Source: Helicobacter sp. MIT 05-5294 (GTDB taxonomy: Bacteria; Campylobacterota; Campylobacteria; Campylobacterales; Helicobacteraceae). From it: a DNA stretch of 64,000 nucleotides. The DNA lies in assembly GCF_000765675.1 (NCBI RefSeq), contig NZ_JRPA02000009.1:33863-97862 (forward strand), given 5' to 3'. Shown piece after piece: positions 39,723 through 48,395 of this stretch. The first letter of the stretch is position 1, and every line of letters starts with the position of its first letter. The notes below the pieces were generated by a model that saw only the letters and a list, made by a program, of their open reading frames with translations, searched no databases and was not told where the DNA came from. The position numbers and the translations under genes are program-made.

Positions 39723-40237
39723 ATGATAGAAATAATATTTGTAGTTGCTCTCATAGTAGTTGCTTGGAAATTTTTTAAAGTTGAATATAGAGGATATACC
39801 AAATCAAGTGATAGATTTAGTAAAAAACCCTTAAAAACTTACAAAAGTCGCAATAATGCACAATGCAATAAACAAAAAGGCGATGATTACGAGAGACAGA
39901 TTGGCAAATATTATCACAGGAGCAAGGGTACAAGGTGTATTTCAAGGGGATTAATGAGGGATTGCGGGATAAGGGCATTGATTTAGTGGCATACAAAGGC
40001 AAAGAAGAGGCACTTTTGATTCAATGTAAAAATTGGGAAAAATCTCAAGTCAAGCAAGAACATTTAAGGATTTTTCTAGGAGACTGCACAGCGTATATTG
40101 AGCAAAATCAAAAGATTTTTGCCAAACGAAAAGTGCATCGAGTTTTTGTAACGAGTTGCCAAACTATAGATTATGGTGTGAAAAAATTTCTTGAAGGAAA
40201 TAATGTGGAATATAAGATTATTCCTTATGAAGTTTGA
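39723..40237 (+). pseudogene. Membrane-anchored Mrr-like restriction endonuclease, frameshifted
   Basis: Two overlapping frames make one protein. The first (39723-39986) has an N-terminal membrane helix (MIEIIFVVALIVVAWKFF) and KGDDYERQIGKYY, where the reading frame should switch. The second picks up as EQGYKVYFKGINEGL, then GIDLVAYKGKEEALLIQCKNW, and ends at 40237. The switch lies near 39905-39920, without a homopolymer. D..(Q)xK (residues D and QCK) is the Mrr-type PD-(D/E)XK core, which cuts modified or foreign DNA. It opens the defence island; the gene is broken unless the shift is a sequencing error. Confidence 0.7.
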
Positions 40238-40317
40238 GTATTAAAAATATGATTTTAAAAATTAAGGTGAGGGCTAGAATATGGATTACAAAAAGGTCTT
40301 TTATATGAAAATGAGGA

Positions 40318-40437
40318 GATTGTTTGTGGAATCTAAAGACTATAGGAACTTGTGGGTTTGATAATGGGGAAATCATTGCTAAAGATCGCTTGGATTTACA
40401 CAAATACTCCAAGCCTAAAAACCTTATTTGGTGGTAA
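40318..40437 (+). pseudogene. Gene remnant with frameshifts
   Basis: The 203 bases between the Mrr-like remnant and the membrane protein hold no intact gene. One frame from 40318 reads DCLWNLKTIG then GTCGFDNGEIIAKDRL and YSKPKNLIWW-stop at 40437. A neighbouring frame just upstream reads GLLYENEEIVCGI-stop. The protein-like residues in successive frames suggest a decayed 3' fragment. The parent family is not recognised. Confidence 0.35.
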
Positions 40438-40440
40438 GAA

Positions 40441-41010
40441 ATGGAATTATTTTTATTTATTTTTTACTTAATATATGTCGCAATGGCACTAACACCTCTT
40501 ATGGTAATATTTATATTGCAAAATAGAGATATGCAAACATTTATTTATGAAAATATTATTTTTAATAATCTCATTGTGGCTTTGTGTATAATTGTTATAG
40601 CTTTACTGCTTTCTTATCTTTATATTTATTGCGTGAGAAAATATCATCAAGATACTGAAAGTGAGCTAATGAAATGTAGTGAGATTGAAATTGCAGAACC
40701 TAAATATATACCCATTTATATTGCATATTTTGTTATTGCTGTAAGCATAGATAATTGGATAGTTTTTGGAGTAGTATTTATTTTAATTTATCTTTTAATT
40801 TTAAAGGGTAAATTTTCATACTTTAATCCCTATCTTTTATTTCTTGGTTATCATTTTTATGAGGTATCTATAGATATAAATCGAAGCAAATATGCAAAAT
40901 ATAAGATATTTTTAATATCCAATCAAACAATAAAAACAATAAAAAAGTGTGGTCATTTGATACGGTTAAATGATTTTACATATCTTGATAAAAGGAGTAA
41001 AAATGAGTAA
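40441..41010 (+). CDS. kwaA: Four-helix membrane protein, KwaA-like (Kiwa system)
   Basis: The 189-residue protein has four hydrophobic segments, about residues 3-26, 43-65, 88-104 and 107-122, and a cytosolic C-terminal part (FLGYHFYEVS ... KIFLISNQTI ... IRLNDFTYLDK). This size and layout, directly followed by a roughly 290-residue soluble partner whose gene it overlaps by eight bases, is that of KwaA of the Kiwa anti-phage system. I identify it by architecture and neighbour, not by an alignment. It is AT-rich and in the island. Confidence 0.55.
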   Translation: MELFLFIFYLIYVAMALTPLMVIFILQNRDMQTFIYENIIFNNLIVALCIIVIALLLSYLYIYCVRKYHQDTESELMKCSEIEIAEPKYIPIYIAYFVIAVSIDNWIVFGVVFILIYLLILKGKFSYFNPYLLFLGYHFYEVSIDINRSKYAKYKIFLISNQTIKTIKKCGHLIRLNDFTYLDKRSKNE

Positions 41011-41869
41011 AAAGAGTATTTATGGGAAAGCAAAAAATACTTTTTATAAGGTTGCAGAACATTCGCTTAATAGAATTTGGGATTATAAGCTTGAGGGTTA
41101 TAATGAAATTGACTTTGTTAAGCAGGGAGGTGGTAATTATATACTTGGTGAAAATGAGATATTTTTTATAAAAACTAGAAATGAAGAAATAGGGGATTAT
41201 CTTGAGCATATAATAAATACGAGTGCTTGTAACTTCATAACCAAGAGCACCTTAAAAGATTTAGCGACTATATATGTTTTTGACAGGATAAATGATAAAA
41301 TTCATCTCTATATCCAAAGAATAATGCCTACTGCTAGAATAGAGAAGACTTATTTGTCATTCAATCCAGATATTAAACTAGCACATATTGAAAATAAAGT
41401 TAATGTGGTTATTTATAATTATACACATCTTTATTGGAATCAAGAAACACAAAAGATATATTTTACTAAATTTAGCGATTTAGAAAAAGTATTTCCTGCT
41501 TTTACAATATACTATAGAGACGCGACTAAAGAAGATGTAAAAAACTTCAAAGATGCTACAAAATATCCATTTTTGCAAGTTAGAATCACAGATTTTGAGT
41601 CTTTGCCAAAAACAAAACTTAAAACAATTGCAATGATTGTTGATGAATTAGAAAAAGTAAAAGTAAAAGAAAATTTTGAAGAGTATAAGCAATATGCTCT
41701 TAAATACAAACAAAGCTTCGTTAAAAATAATAAGTTTGAAATTAGTGACGCAAAGGATATAGACCATTTAGCTGACATAGTTTTTAGAAAATTTTATACT
41801 ACTGAAGCGGGTGAAGAGGAAAGAAGAAAAGTTAACTCATTTAGAACATTAAAAAGTGAAAATGAGTGA
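41003..41869 (+). CDS. kwaB: KwaB-like soluble protein (DUF4868 candidate)
   Basis: I start at the ATG at 41003, which has AAGGAG five bases upstream and overlaps the KwaA-like stop; an upstream ATG at 40970 is unlikely. The 288-residue product has no signal or helix, begins MSKKSIYGKAKNTFYKV, and includes beta-rich parts (YNEIDFVKQGGGNYIL, KIHLYIQRIMPTARI) and a charged C-terminus. KwaB of Kiwa is a DUF4868 protein of similar size that acts with the membrane partner. The gene pair and coupling support this; sequence similarity needs to be tested. Confidence 0.55.
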   Translation: MSKKSIYGKAKNTFYKVAEHSLNRIWDYKLEGYNEIDFVKQGGGNYILGENEIFFIKTRNEEIGDYLEHIINTSACNFITKSTLKDLATIYVFDRINDKIHLYIQRIMPTARIEKTYLSFNPDIKLAHIENKVNVVIYNYTHLYWNQETQKIYFTKFSDLEKVFPAFTIYYRDATKEDVKNFKDATKYPFLQVRITDFESLPKTKLKTIAMIVDELEKVKVKENFEEYKQYALKYKQSFVKNNKFEISDAKDIDHLADIVFRKFYTTEAGEEERRKVNSFRTLKSENE

Positions 41870-41875
41870 AATCCC

Positions 41876-41959
41876 ATGCCAAACCTCCTTCCTTATATCA
41901 TTTCAGTCATTCGGGAAATCCGAACAACTGCCATTAAAAACAAGTGCAAGGATAGATAA
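41876..41959 (+). CDS. Possible 27-residue leader ORF before rhuM
   Basis: ATG at 41876 opens MPNLLPYIISVIREIRTTAI followed by KNKCKDR and a TAA at 41957-41959 that shares its last base with the ATG of the RhuM-family gene (TAATG). The overlap would couple RhuM translation to this peptide. The amphipathic, basic sequence might also be a scrap of a deleted gene. No independent support. Confidence 0.3.
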   Translation: MPNLLPYIISVIREIRTTAIKNKCKDR

Positions 41960-42957
41960 TGAAAAAGCAAAAACTCACAACCAATCAAATGATTATTTAT
42001 CAAGATTCTACCAATGCTCCTGCGATTAGTATAAAACTAGAAAATGAAACGCTTTGGCTCACACAAAAGCAAATTGCGGAGCTTTTTGATAAAGAAAGGA
42101 GCGTTATTACTAAGCATATCAAAAAGATATTTAATGAGGGAGAATTAATGGAAGATTCAGTATGTGCAAAATTTGCACATACTGCCAATGATGGCAAAAC
42201 TTATGAAACATTCTACTATAATCTCGATATGATTATCTCTGTCGGCTATCGTGTCAATTCCAAAAGAGCGACACAATTTCGCCAATGGGCAAGTAGAATC
42301 TTAAAAGAATACCTTATTAAGGGTTTTGTGCTTGACGATGAGAGGCTAAAGGGTGAGAGAGAGGGATATTTTGATGAGTTATTAGAGCGACTTAGAGATA
42401 TTCGCTCAAGTAAAGCGAGAATCTACGCTCAAATCTTAAAAATCTATGCGACCGCAATTGATTATGATAAAAATTCTGCAATCACGCAAGAGTTATTCAA
42501 AACCATACAAAACAAACTGCATTATTCTGCACATGGGCATACGGCAAGTGAGCTGATTTATCAAAGGGCAGATTCTAATAAGCCTAATATGGGACTTACA
42601 AATTTTAAGGGCACTATACCAACAAAAAAAGAAAGTGAGATTGCTAAAAACTATCTCAAAGAAGATGAGCTAGAGGCTTTAAACAGAATCGTTAGTGCAT
42701 ATTTTGAATTTGCAGAGCTTAGTGCGCTAAATCGTGAAACAAAAACAATGCAAGAACATTTGGATAAACTCAATAGTTTTTTAGAGTTTAGTGGAAGAGA
42801 GGTTTTACAGAATGCTGGGAATATCTCACACGAAAAAGCTATGCAAAAAGCACACAAAGAATACAATCTTTATAAACAAAAAACTAAAGAAGAAGTAGAA
42901 ATCGCCTATGAGAATTTTTGCACAAAGACTAAAGCATTGAAGGGTAAAAATGGCTAA
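41959..42957 (+). CDS. RhuM family protein
   Basis: The 332-residue protein has the RhuM family head: IKLENETLWLTQKQIAELF, ERSVITKHIKKIFNEGEL, then FYNLDMIISVGYRVNSKRATQFRQWA and ILKEYLIKGFVLDDERL. The C-terminal half (HYSAHGHTASELIYQRADSN, NRIVSAYFEFAELSAL) is also typical. The N-terminal part resembles Bro-N/KilA-N DNA-binding modules. RhuM was named from a Salmonella pathogenicity island; its role is unknown, and it often accompanies restriction genes. Its end overlaps the Res-like gene by eight bases, so this pair is coupled. Confidence 0.85.
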   Translation: MKKQKLTTNQMIIYQDSTNAPAISIKLENETLWLTQKQIAELFDKERSVITKHIKKIFNEGELMEDSVCAKFAHTANDGKTYETFYYNLDMIISVGYRVNSKRATQFRQWASRILKEYLIKGFVLDDERLKGEREGYFDELLERLRDIRSSKARIYAQILKIYATAIDYDKNSAITQELFKTIQNKLHYSAHGHTASELIYQRADSNKPNMGLTNFKGTIPTKKESEIAKNYLKEDELEALNRIVSAYFEFAELSALNRETKTMQEHLDKLNSFLEFSGREVLQNAGNISHEKAMQKAHKEYNLYKQKTKEEVEIAYENFCTKTKALKGKNG

Positions 42958-45802
42958 AGCAAAACACAACACAAAATCATCACAAAAAGAACTGCTTCTC
43001 AAAGATATTATCGCCCCAAAGATTCAAGATTACGAATCACTTTTTGCAAATCTTGACTTTAATAGCTTTTCTTATGATATTACTTTGCAAGATTATCAAA
43101 TAGCCGCGCTTAAAAGTGCTATTACGACTTTAAAGCTTTATTTACACGATAGTGAAACATTGTATCAAAGCTATTTAGACGCACAAACAGGGATTCCTCT
43201 TAAAGACAAGATACAAAAAGAGACAATCAATACTGCGAGTTTTTGGATGGCAACAGGAAGCGGTAAAAGTATCGTGATGATAAAGCTTATCGCCCTTTTA
43301 CAACATCTTTTTGTCCAAAAAGAACTTCTGCAAAAGCCCATTATGCTCCTTGTCCCTAATGATAAGATTTTGGAGCAATTCAAAAATCATATCCGTGAGT
43401 ATAATGCTTATCAAAGCGAGAATATTATTATGAAAGATTTAAAAGATTATGAAAGCACGATAGCACATACTTCGTTACTTGATGATAGCATTATCTTTAT
43501 CGGACGCAGTGATTTACTTGAGACAAGCGAAAATGTGGGTAAAGATTCTAAAGCAAAGCGACTAAATTATAAAAACTTTTTGAATGAACAGGGTTGGATT
43601 GTCTTGCTTGATGAAGCTCATAAGGGTGATTATACTGATTCTGTGCGTAAAAGCTATATTAGAGAACTTGCAAGAGGAATAGAGAGGGAATCCTCAAATC
43701 CTAAAGGTTTCATCTTTAATTTTTCTGCAACTTTCAGTGATAGCTTTGACTTGCAAACTTGTGTGTTTAATTATAATTTAGAAAAATTCAATCGTGAGGG
43801 TTATGGAAAAAATATCGCAGTTTTGGATTCTGATTTGAAATCTTTTAAAGATACACAAAATCATGAGGAACAAATCATAAGAATTTTAGAGAGTTTTATT
43901 CTCTTCTGTGCCATTAAACAACATAAGCAAAAAATCCTATCAAACTTTAGTAATTTTGCAGAATCTAAAAAGCATAAACTCCAATATCATAATCCGCTTA
44001 TTATCGCAGTGGCTGATAAGGTTAATACCAAAGATGCGGGAATAAGGCTGTATTTTGAAGCAATTTTGAGTATTCTTAAATTGGATAGAGATATTACAGA
44101 GATTGCAAAAAGCCTCTCTGAAAAGCTCCAAAATCAAGTTTTGTATTTTGAAAGCATTAGCTTTGATAAGGAGTTTTTAGAATGTATAGCGGCAATAGAT
44201 TCTAAAATTTTAAGGAAAGAAATCTTTTATGCTAACGAAACTTCAGCGGTTGAAGCTTGTAAGATTAAAGGCAACAATAAAGAGCTTTGCTTTAAGAGTA
44301 AGAATGCGGATAAGCCCTTTTTGCTTTTAAATATTGGCAGTATTAAAGAGTGGGAAAAGCAATATTTGCTTGAGCTTGGCATTGAAAGTGGAGAAGACAT
44401 TACAAGCGGATATTTTCAAAGTATTAATGAGAGCAATTCGCCGATACAAATTATGATGGGAAGCAGAGTTTTTAGCGAGGGTTGGGATAGTAATCGCGTG
44501 AATTTGATTTGTTTTATTAATATCGGCAGTAAAAATGCTAAAAAGTATGTGCTGCAAACCATTGGTAGAGGTGTGAGGATTGAACCTTTTAGGGGAGTGA
44601 GAAAAAGGCTTGAAAAATGCCAAAGTTTGGAGTATCAGACAAAAGAGAGTTTGTGCAAAGGAAGTTTGGGTATAGAGACACTTTTTATTATGGCAAGTCA
44701 AAATACGGCAATTGAAGGGATTTTGGAGGGGTTAGAGGATTTTATTCAGACAAAACCCTTAAATGGATTTGTCAAAAGCAAAACTTTTGAACCTTTGCTT
44801 GTGCCTAAATATAAAGATTCTAGTGAGCTAAGGAAAACCTATAAAATCTCGCAACAAGATTTTGAGAATCTACAAAACTATATAGAATCTTTTGATGAAG
44901 ATGTGCTGTTGTTGCACGAAAATATCCAAGCTAAAGATTTGGGATATTCTATACTTTTAAAAATACACGAGAAAAAGGGCATTGAAATCTTTGGGGACAC
45001 CAAGACTTTAGAGGCAAAAAATGCTCTAAAAACGCTCAATCATTTCTTCCAATCTCCGAGCAAAATTTTTGAGAGATTTGAGCCTTTGAGTGATGAAATT
45101 TGTCATTATCAGAAATTTAGCTCCACGCTTGATATTATGATAGTGGAAGAAATGAATAAAAGAATCAAAGAACTCATATTGGCAAAAAATAGCGAAACAA
45201 AGGAAGAATTAGAGCAAAAAGGCGTCCTCAAAGAATATATAGACACCATCTTACAATCACTGCAAGAACAGAAAACCGCTGAAGTTTATGGCTATATATT
45301 AGATTCTACCTTGCAAGAACATTATTATAATCCTTTGGTGATTGATAAGGCAAATAAAGGCGAGATTATCTATGCGATAAAAGAGCAAAGCGAAATAGAA
45401 TTTATAGAAGATTTACAAAAGTATGTAAAAAATAAAGATAATGCCCTAAAAGAGTATCAATGGTGCTTTAGTCGGATTGTAGAAAATGTGGATTCTATTT
45501 TTATCCCATATTTTGATGAAGAAATTCAAGAAATGCGTAAATTCTATCCTGACTTTATCTTTTGGTTCAAACACAAGCAAACACAAGAATATAAAATCTT
45601 TTTCATTGACCCAAAAGGTTTGCGACATACAGACAATGCTCGTTATAAGCTCAAAGGTTTTAAAAATATTTTCAATAAGGATTCATTAAAGCTTGATGCC
45701 TTAAACATAAAAGTCTTGTTGTTTTACTACAATAAACAAAATTATCCGATTGAGGGCATGGAAGAGTATATCAAATCTAGCATTGCAGGCATATTTGATT
45801 AA
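42950..45802 (+). CDS. Type III Res-like helicase-endonuclease without a Mod partner
   Basis: The 950-residue protein has an SF2 helicase: Walker A MATGSGKSIVM (101-107), DEAH in WIVLLDEAHKGD, the SAT motif FNFSATFSD, and C-terminal helicase motifs FSEGWDSNRVNLICF and VLQTIGRGVRIEP. The last 80 residues contain a PD-(D/E)XK nuclease candidate: KFYPDFIFWF and EYKIFFIDPKGLR. This is the layout of type III restriction Res subunits, but no Mod methylase is adjacent, which leaves it unclear how self DNA is spared. It lies within the coupled operon. Confidence 0.8.
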   Translation: MAKAKHNTKSSQKELLLKDIIAPKIQDYESLFANLDFNSFSYDITLQDYQIAALKSAITTLKLYLHDSETLYQSYLDAQTGIPLKDKIQKETINTASFWMATGSGKSIVMIKLIALLQHLFVQKELLQKPIMLLVPNDKILEQFKNHIREYNAYQSENIIMKDLKDYESTIAHTSLLDDSIIFIGRSDLLETSENVGKDSKAKRLNYKNFLNEQGWIVLLDEAHKGDYTDSVRKSYIRELARGIERESSNPKGFIFNFSATFSDSFDLQTCVFNYNLEKFNREGYGKNIAVLDSDLKSFKDTQNHEEQIIRILESFILFCAIKQHKQKILSNFSNFAESKKHKLQYHNPLIIAVADKVNTKDAGIRLYFEAILSILKLDRDITEIAKSLSEKLQNQVLYFESISFDKEFLECIAAIDSKILRKEIFYANETSAVEACKIKGNNKELCFKSKNADKPFLLLNIGSIKEWEKQYLLELGIESGEDITSGYFQSINESNSPIQIMMGSRVFSEGWDSNRVNLICFINIGSKNAKKYVLQTIGRGVRIEPFRGVRKRLEKCQSLEYQTKESLCKGSLGIETLFIMASQNTAIEGILEGLEDFIQTKPLNGFVKSKTFEPLLVPKYKDSSELRKTYKISQQDFENLQNYIESFDEDVLLLHENIQAKDLGYSILLKIHEKKGIEIFGDTKTLEAKNALKTLNHFFQSPSKIFERFEPLSDEICHYQKFSSTLDIMIVEEMNKRIKELILAKNSETKEELEQKGVLKEYIDTILQSLQEQKTAEVYGYILDSTLQEHYYNPLVIDKANKGEIIYAIKEQSEIEFIEDLQKYVKNKDNALKEYQWCFSRIVENVDSIFIPYFDEEIQEMRKFYPDFIFWFKHKQTQEYKIFFIDPKGLRHTDNARYKLKGFKNIFNKDSLKLDALNIKVLLFYYNKQNYPIEGMEEYIKSSIAGIFD

Positions 45803-45815
45803 AAAGGGGATAAGT

Positions 45816-46886
45816 ATGGCAAAAGATATGCACACTGAAGAATGGGAGAGCGCAACATTAACTAAGTTAGCGGTATTTGAACAATATATCCATGATTGGC
45901 TCAATGTAACTTTAAATTATCAAAGAGGCTTGAAATTTAACACCTTAGAAATCTATGATTTATTTTGTGGTAGTGGATATGATGGGGTAAAAATCCATAA
46001 AGGCTCACCACTTCGCATTCTTGATGCAGTGTTAAAAAGAAATCGTAAAGAAAAAACAATAAAAATCTATTTGAATGATAATGATAAAAATAAGATTGAG
46101 CGGCTAAAGCAAATTATCCAACAAGAATATCCCAATTTAGAGGAACAAAATATAAAACTTCAATACACTTCTATTAATACCAAAGACTACAAAATACATT
46201 CGGGAAATTACTATAAACTCATCTTTTTAGATCAATATGGAATCCAACATGTTAATAAAATTGAGGAGTTTTTAATGAAGGGAACAGATTTATTAGTTTT
46301 TATTTCTTCGGGACATGTTAGAAGGTTTGTAGAAGATGAAGGTTTTAAAAAATATATAGATTCGCGTTTTATATCTAAACAAGATTTTGAGGGCAAATCA
46401 AACTATGAAACACATCGAGTTATCACACAATATTTTAAACAAAAATTCTCCCAATCTTTCATTTCTCCTTTCTCATTAGTTAAAGATAATGGAAATATTA
46501 ATGGACTGATTTTTATTTCTTCACACCAAAAAGGACAGGAGCAATTTTTAAAAACTGCTTGGAAAATAGATGGTGATTTTGGTGAGGGAAATAAAAATAT
46601 TGATAGAGATATCACGAAAGAAAAAGGCACTTTGTTTTATGATAAAGATGCGGTAAGTGAAAAAGAGAAAAGATACAAAGAACTTTTAGTTGATTATTTG
46701 AAAGAATGTAGAAGCAATATTGATATAAAAACCTTTGGGTTAGATAATGGTTTTTTAGCAAAACATACGAATGTAATATTGCAAGATATAAAAAATAACT
46801 TGCAATTACAATATTATAATAATGCAAAATCTGGATTTCATTTAGATGATGACAAATTGAAAGTTAAAGTAAGATATATCAAATGA
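45816..46886 (+). CDS. tcmP: Three-Cys-motif partner protein (TcmP-like)
   Basis: I start at ATG 45816 (MAKDMHTEEWESATLTKLAV, GGGG ribosome site), giving 356 residues; a longer frame from 45750 would overlap the Res-like gene. The part EIYDLFCGSGYDGVKIHKGSP is the core of the three-Cys-motif partner family and resembles a Rossmann methyltransferase glycine loop. The rest is alpha/beta without a known catalytic motif. It overlaps the three-Cys gene by four bases. The biochemical role of TcmP is not known to me. Confidence 0.8.
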   Translation: MAKDMHTEEWESATLTKLAVFEQYIHDWLNVTLNYQRGLKFNTLEIYDLFCGSGYDGVKIHKGSPLRILDAVLKRNRKEKTIKIYLNDNDKNKIERLKQIIQQEYPNLEEQNIKLQYTSINTKDYKIHSGNYYKLIFLDQYGIQHVNKIEEFLMKGTDLLVFISSGHVRRFVEDEGFKKYIDSRFISKQDFEGKSNYETHRVITQYFKQKFSQSFISPFSLVKDNGNINGLIFISSHQKGQEQFLKTAWKIDGDFGEGNKNIDRDITKEKGTLFYDKDAVSEKEKRYKELLVDYLKECRSNIDIKTFGLDNGFLAKHTNVILQDIKNNLQLQYYNNAKSGFHLDDDKLKVKVRYIK

Positions 46887-47710
46887 AACCCACCAAGATT
46901 GAATGGACACAAGCAAGTTGGAATCCAACGATTGGTTGCAATAAAGTAAGTGATGGTTGCCAAAATTGCTATGCAGAAGTTATGGCAAAGCGACTCCAAG
47001 CTATGGGCAACAAAGACTATCAAGAAGGATTTAAATTTAAAATGCTAGAACAGCGTCTTGATGAACCACTCAAAAACAAAAAACCTACACTTTATTTTGT
47101 AAATTCTATGAGTGATTTATTTCATGAAAAAATGCAAGTTGAATTTTTAGATAAAATTATGCAAGTAATACAAGCTACTCCACAACATCAATATCAGATT
47201 CTCACAAAACGACCGCACAGAATGTTTGAATATTTTGAGGGCAAAAAATATTCTCAAAATCCTATTTCAAATCAAGAAAATAAAAAAATTTTTGGCGGTG
47301 GCATTATGCATGATATTCCCCCCAATGCTTGGCTTGGCACGACTACAGAATCTAGTCGTGTCAAAGAGAGAATCAACATCATTCGCCCCCTAAAAGCAAA
47401 TGTCAAATGGCTTTCAATCGAACCCTTGCTTGATGATATAGGAGAGCTTGATTTAAGTGGGATTGATTGGGTGATTGTCGGAGGTGAAAGTGGTTTTAGG
47501 GCAAGAGCAATGCAAGAATCTTGGGTTCTTAAGATTCAAAAACAATGCAAAGAACAAAATGTTGCCTTTTTCTTTAAGCAATGGGGAACTTGGGGGAGTG
47601 ATGGCATAAAACGCAATAAAAAAGACAATGGTGCAATGTTAAATGGCAAGCTTTATAGAGAATACCCAAAGATTGCTACCCAAACGATAAGGCAACTTTT
47701 TAATGACTAA
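46883..47710 (+). CDS. Three-Cys (Gp37/Gp68, DUF5131) protein, radical-SAM-like
   Basis: The 275-residue protein begins MKPTKIEWTQASWNPTIGCN, with cysteines in the pattern C-x7-C-x2-C (CNKVSDGCQNCYAE) that names the family and recalls the iron-sulphur site of radical SAM enzymes. YFVNSMSDLFHEKM, LTKRPHRMFEY, NAWLGTTTES, WLSIEPLLDDIG, IVGGESGFRARAM and FFKQWGTWG are further family signatures. It occurs in phages and genomic islands, usually with a TcmP. The ATG overlaps tcmP by four bases. Activity is unproven. Confidence 0.85.
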   Translation: MKPTKIEWTQASWNPTIGCNKVSDGCQNCYAEVMAKRLQAMGNKDYQEGFKFKMLEQRLDEPLKNKKPTLYFVNSMSDLFHEKMQVEFLDKIMQVIQATPQHQYQILTKRPHRMFEYFEGKKYSQNPISNQENKKIFGGGIMHDIPPNAWLGTTTESSRVKERINIIRPLKANVKWLSIEPLLDDIGELDLSGIDWVIVGGESGFRARAMQESWVLKIQKQCKEQNVAFFFKQWGTWGSDGIKRNKKDNGAMLNGKLYREYPKIATQTIRQLFND

Positions 47711-47729
47711 ATAAAATCAAGGAGATATA

Positions 47730-48395
47730 ATGCCCACCCACCCATTCCAGCCTAGTGGTTTGAATGCAGATTCTAAAACCCTCATTCTTGGCTCTTTTCC
47801 CTCTGTTGCCTCGCGGGAAATGGGATTCTATTATGCACATCCACAAAATCGTTTCTGGAAAGTGTTGGGGACATTGTTTGATGATAAGAGTATCGCACAA
47901 AATCTCGCCCCAAACCCCGCTTCACTCAAACATACGAAACAAAAGACAATCACAAGCCCTGAAAATCAAGCCTTAATAAACAACATCGCCGCCAAAACCG
48001 CATTTTTACAATCCCATTCCCTCGTGCTGTGGGATATTGTGCAAACCTGTGAGATTATCGGCTCAAGCGATAGCAGCCTCAAAAATATTGCGTTCAATGA
48101 CATCTTTGTGCTGCTTAGTTCAAGCAAGATTAAGACTATTTGTCTCAATGGCACAAAAGCAAGTGCACTTTTTCAAAAATATTGCAAGAATCTCGACTTT
48201 CCGCTCACAGCCCAAACCAAAGAATATTATAAAATCCTTATCCCCCCACCCTCTTTTTCACAAAAATTCAACCGCAATATCAGCTTCTTTTCTCTGCCCT
48301 CAACCAGCCCCACAAACGCCAAAACTAACCTTCAAAAACTTCTCATTTCGTGGCAAATTCTGCTATACTTCGGCATTCGTTTAAGGGAGCAATGA
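47730..48395 (+). CDS. DNA-deoxyinosine (hypoxanthine) glycosylase, UDG superfamily
   Basis: The 221-residue protein shows the family 6 uracil-DNA-glycosylase-like pattern: TLILGSFPSVASREMGFYYA, HPQNRFWKVLGTLF, LVLWDIVQTCE and the C-terminal LPSTSPTNAK loop. Such enzymes remove hypoxanthine arising from adenine deamination. The stop shares a base with the cysS start (TGATG). It ends the AT-rich stretch and may be an old neighbour of the island rather than part of it. Confidence 0.85.
   Translation: MPTHPFQPSGLNADSKTLILGSFPSVASREMGFYYAHPQNRFWKVLGTLFDDKSIAQNLAPNPASLKHTKQKTITSPENQALINNIAAKTAFLQSHSLVLWDIVQTCEIIGSSDSSLKNIAFNDIFVLLSSSKIKTICLNGTKASALFQKYCKNLDFPLTAQTKEYYKILIPPPSFSQKFNRNISFFSLPSTSPTNAKTNLQKLLISWQILLYFGIRLREQ

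Noticed and set aside
46883..47710. Prophage remnant, because Gp37/Gp68 proteins are known from phages
   Set aside because: No capsid, tail, portal, integrase or lysis genes are near, and the partner is TcmP in a coupled operon with defence-type genes.
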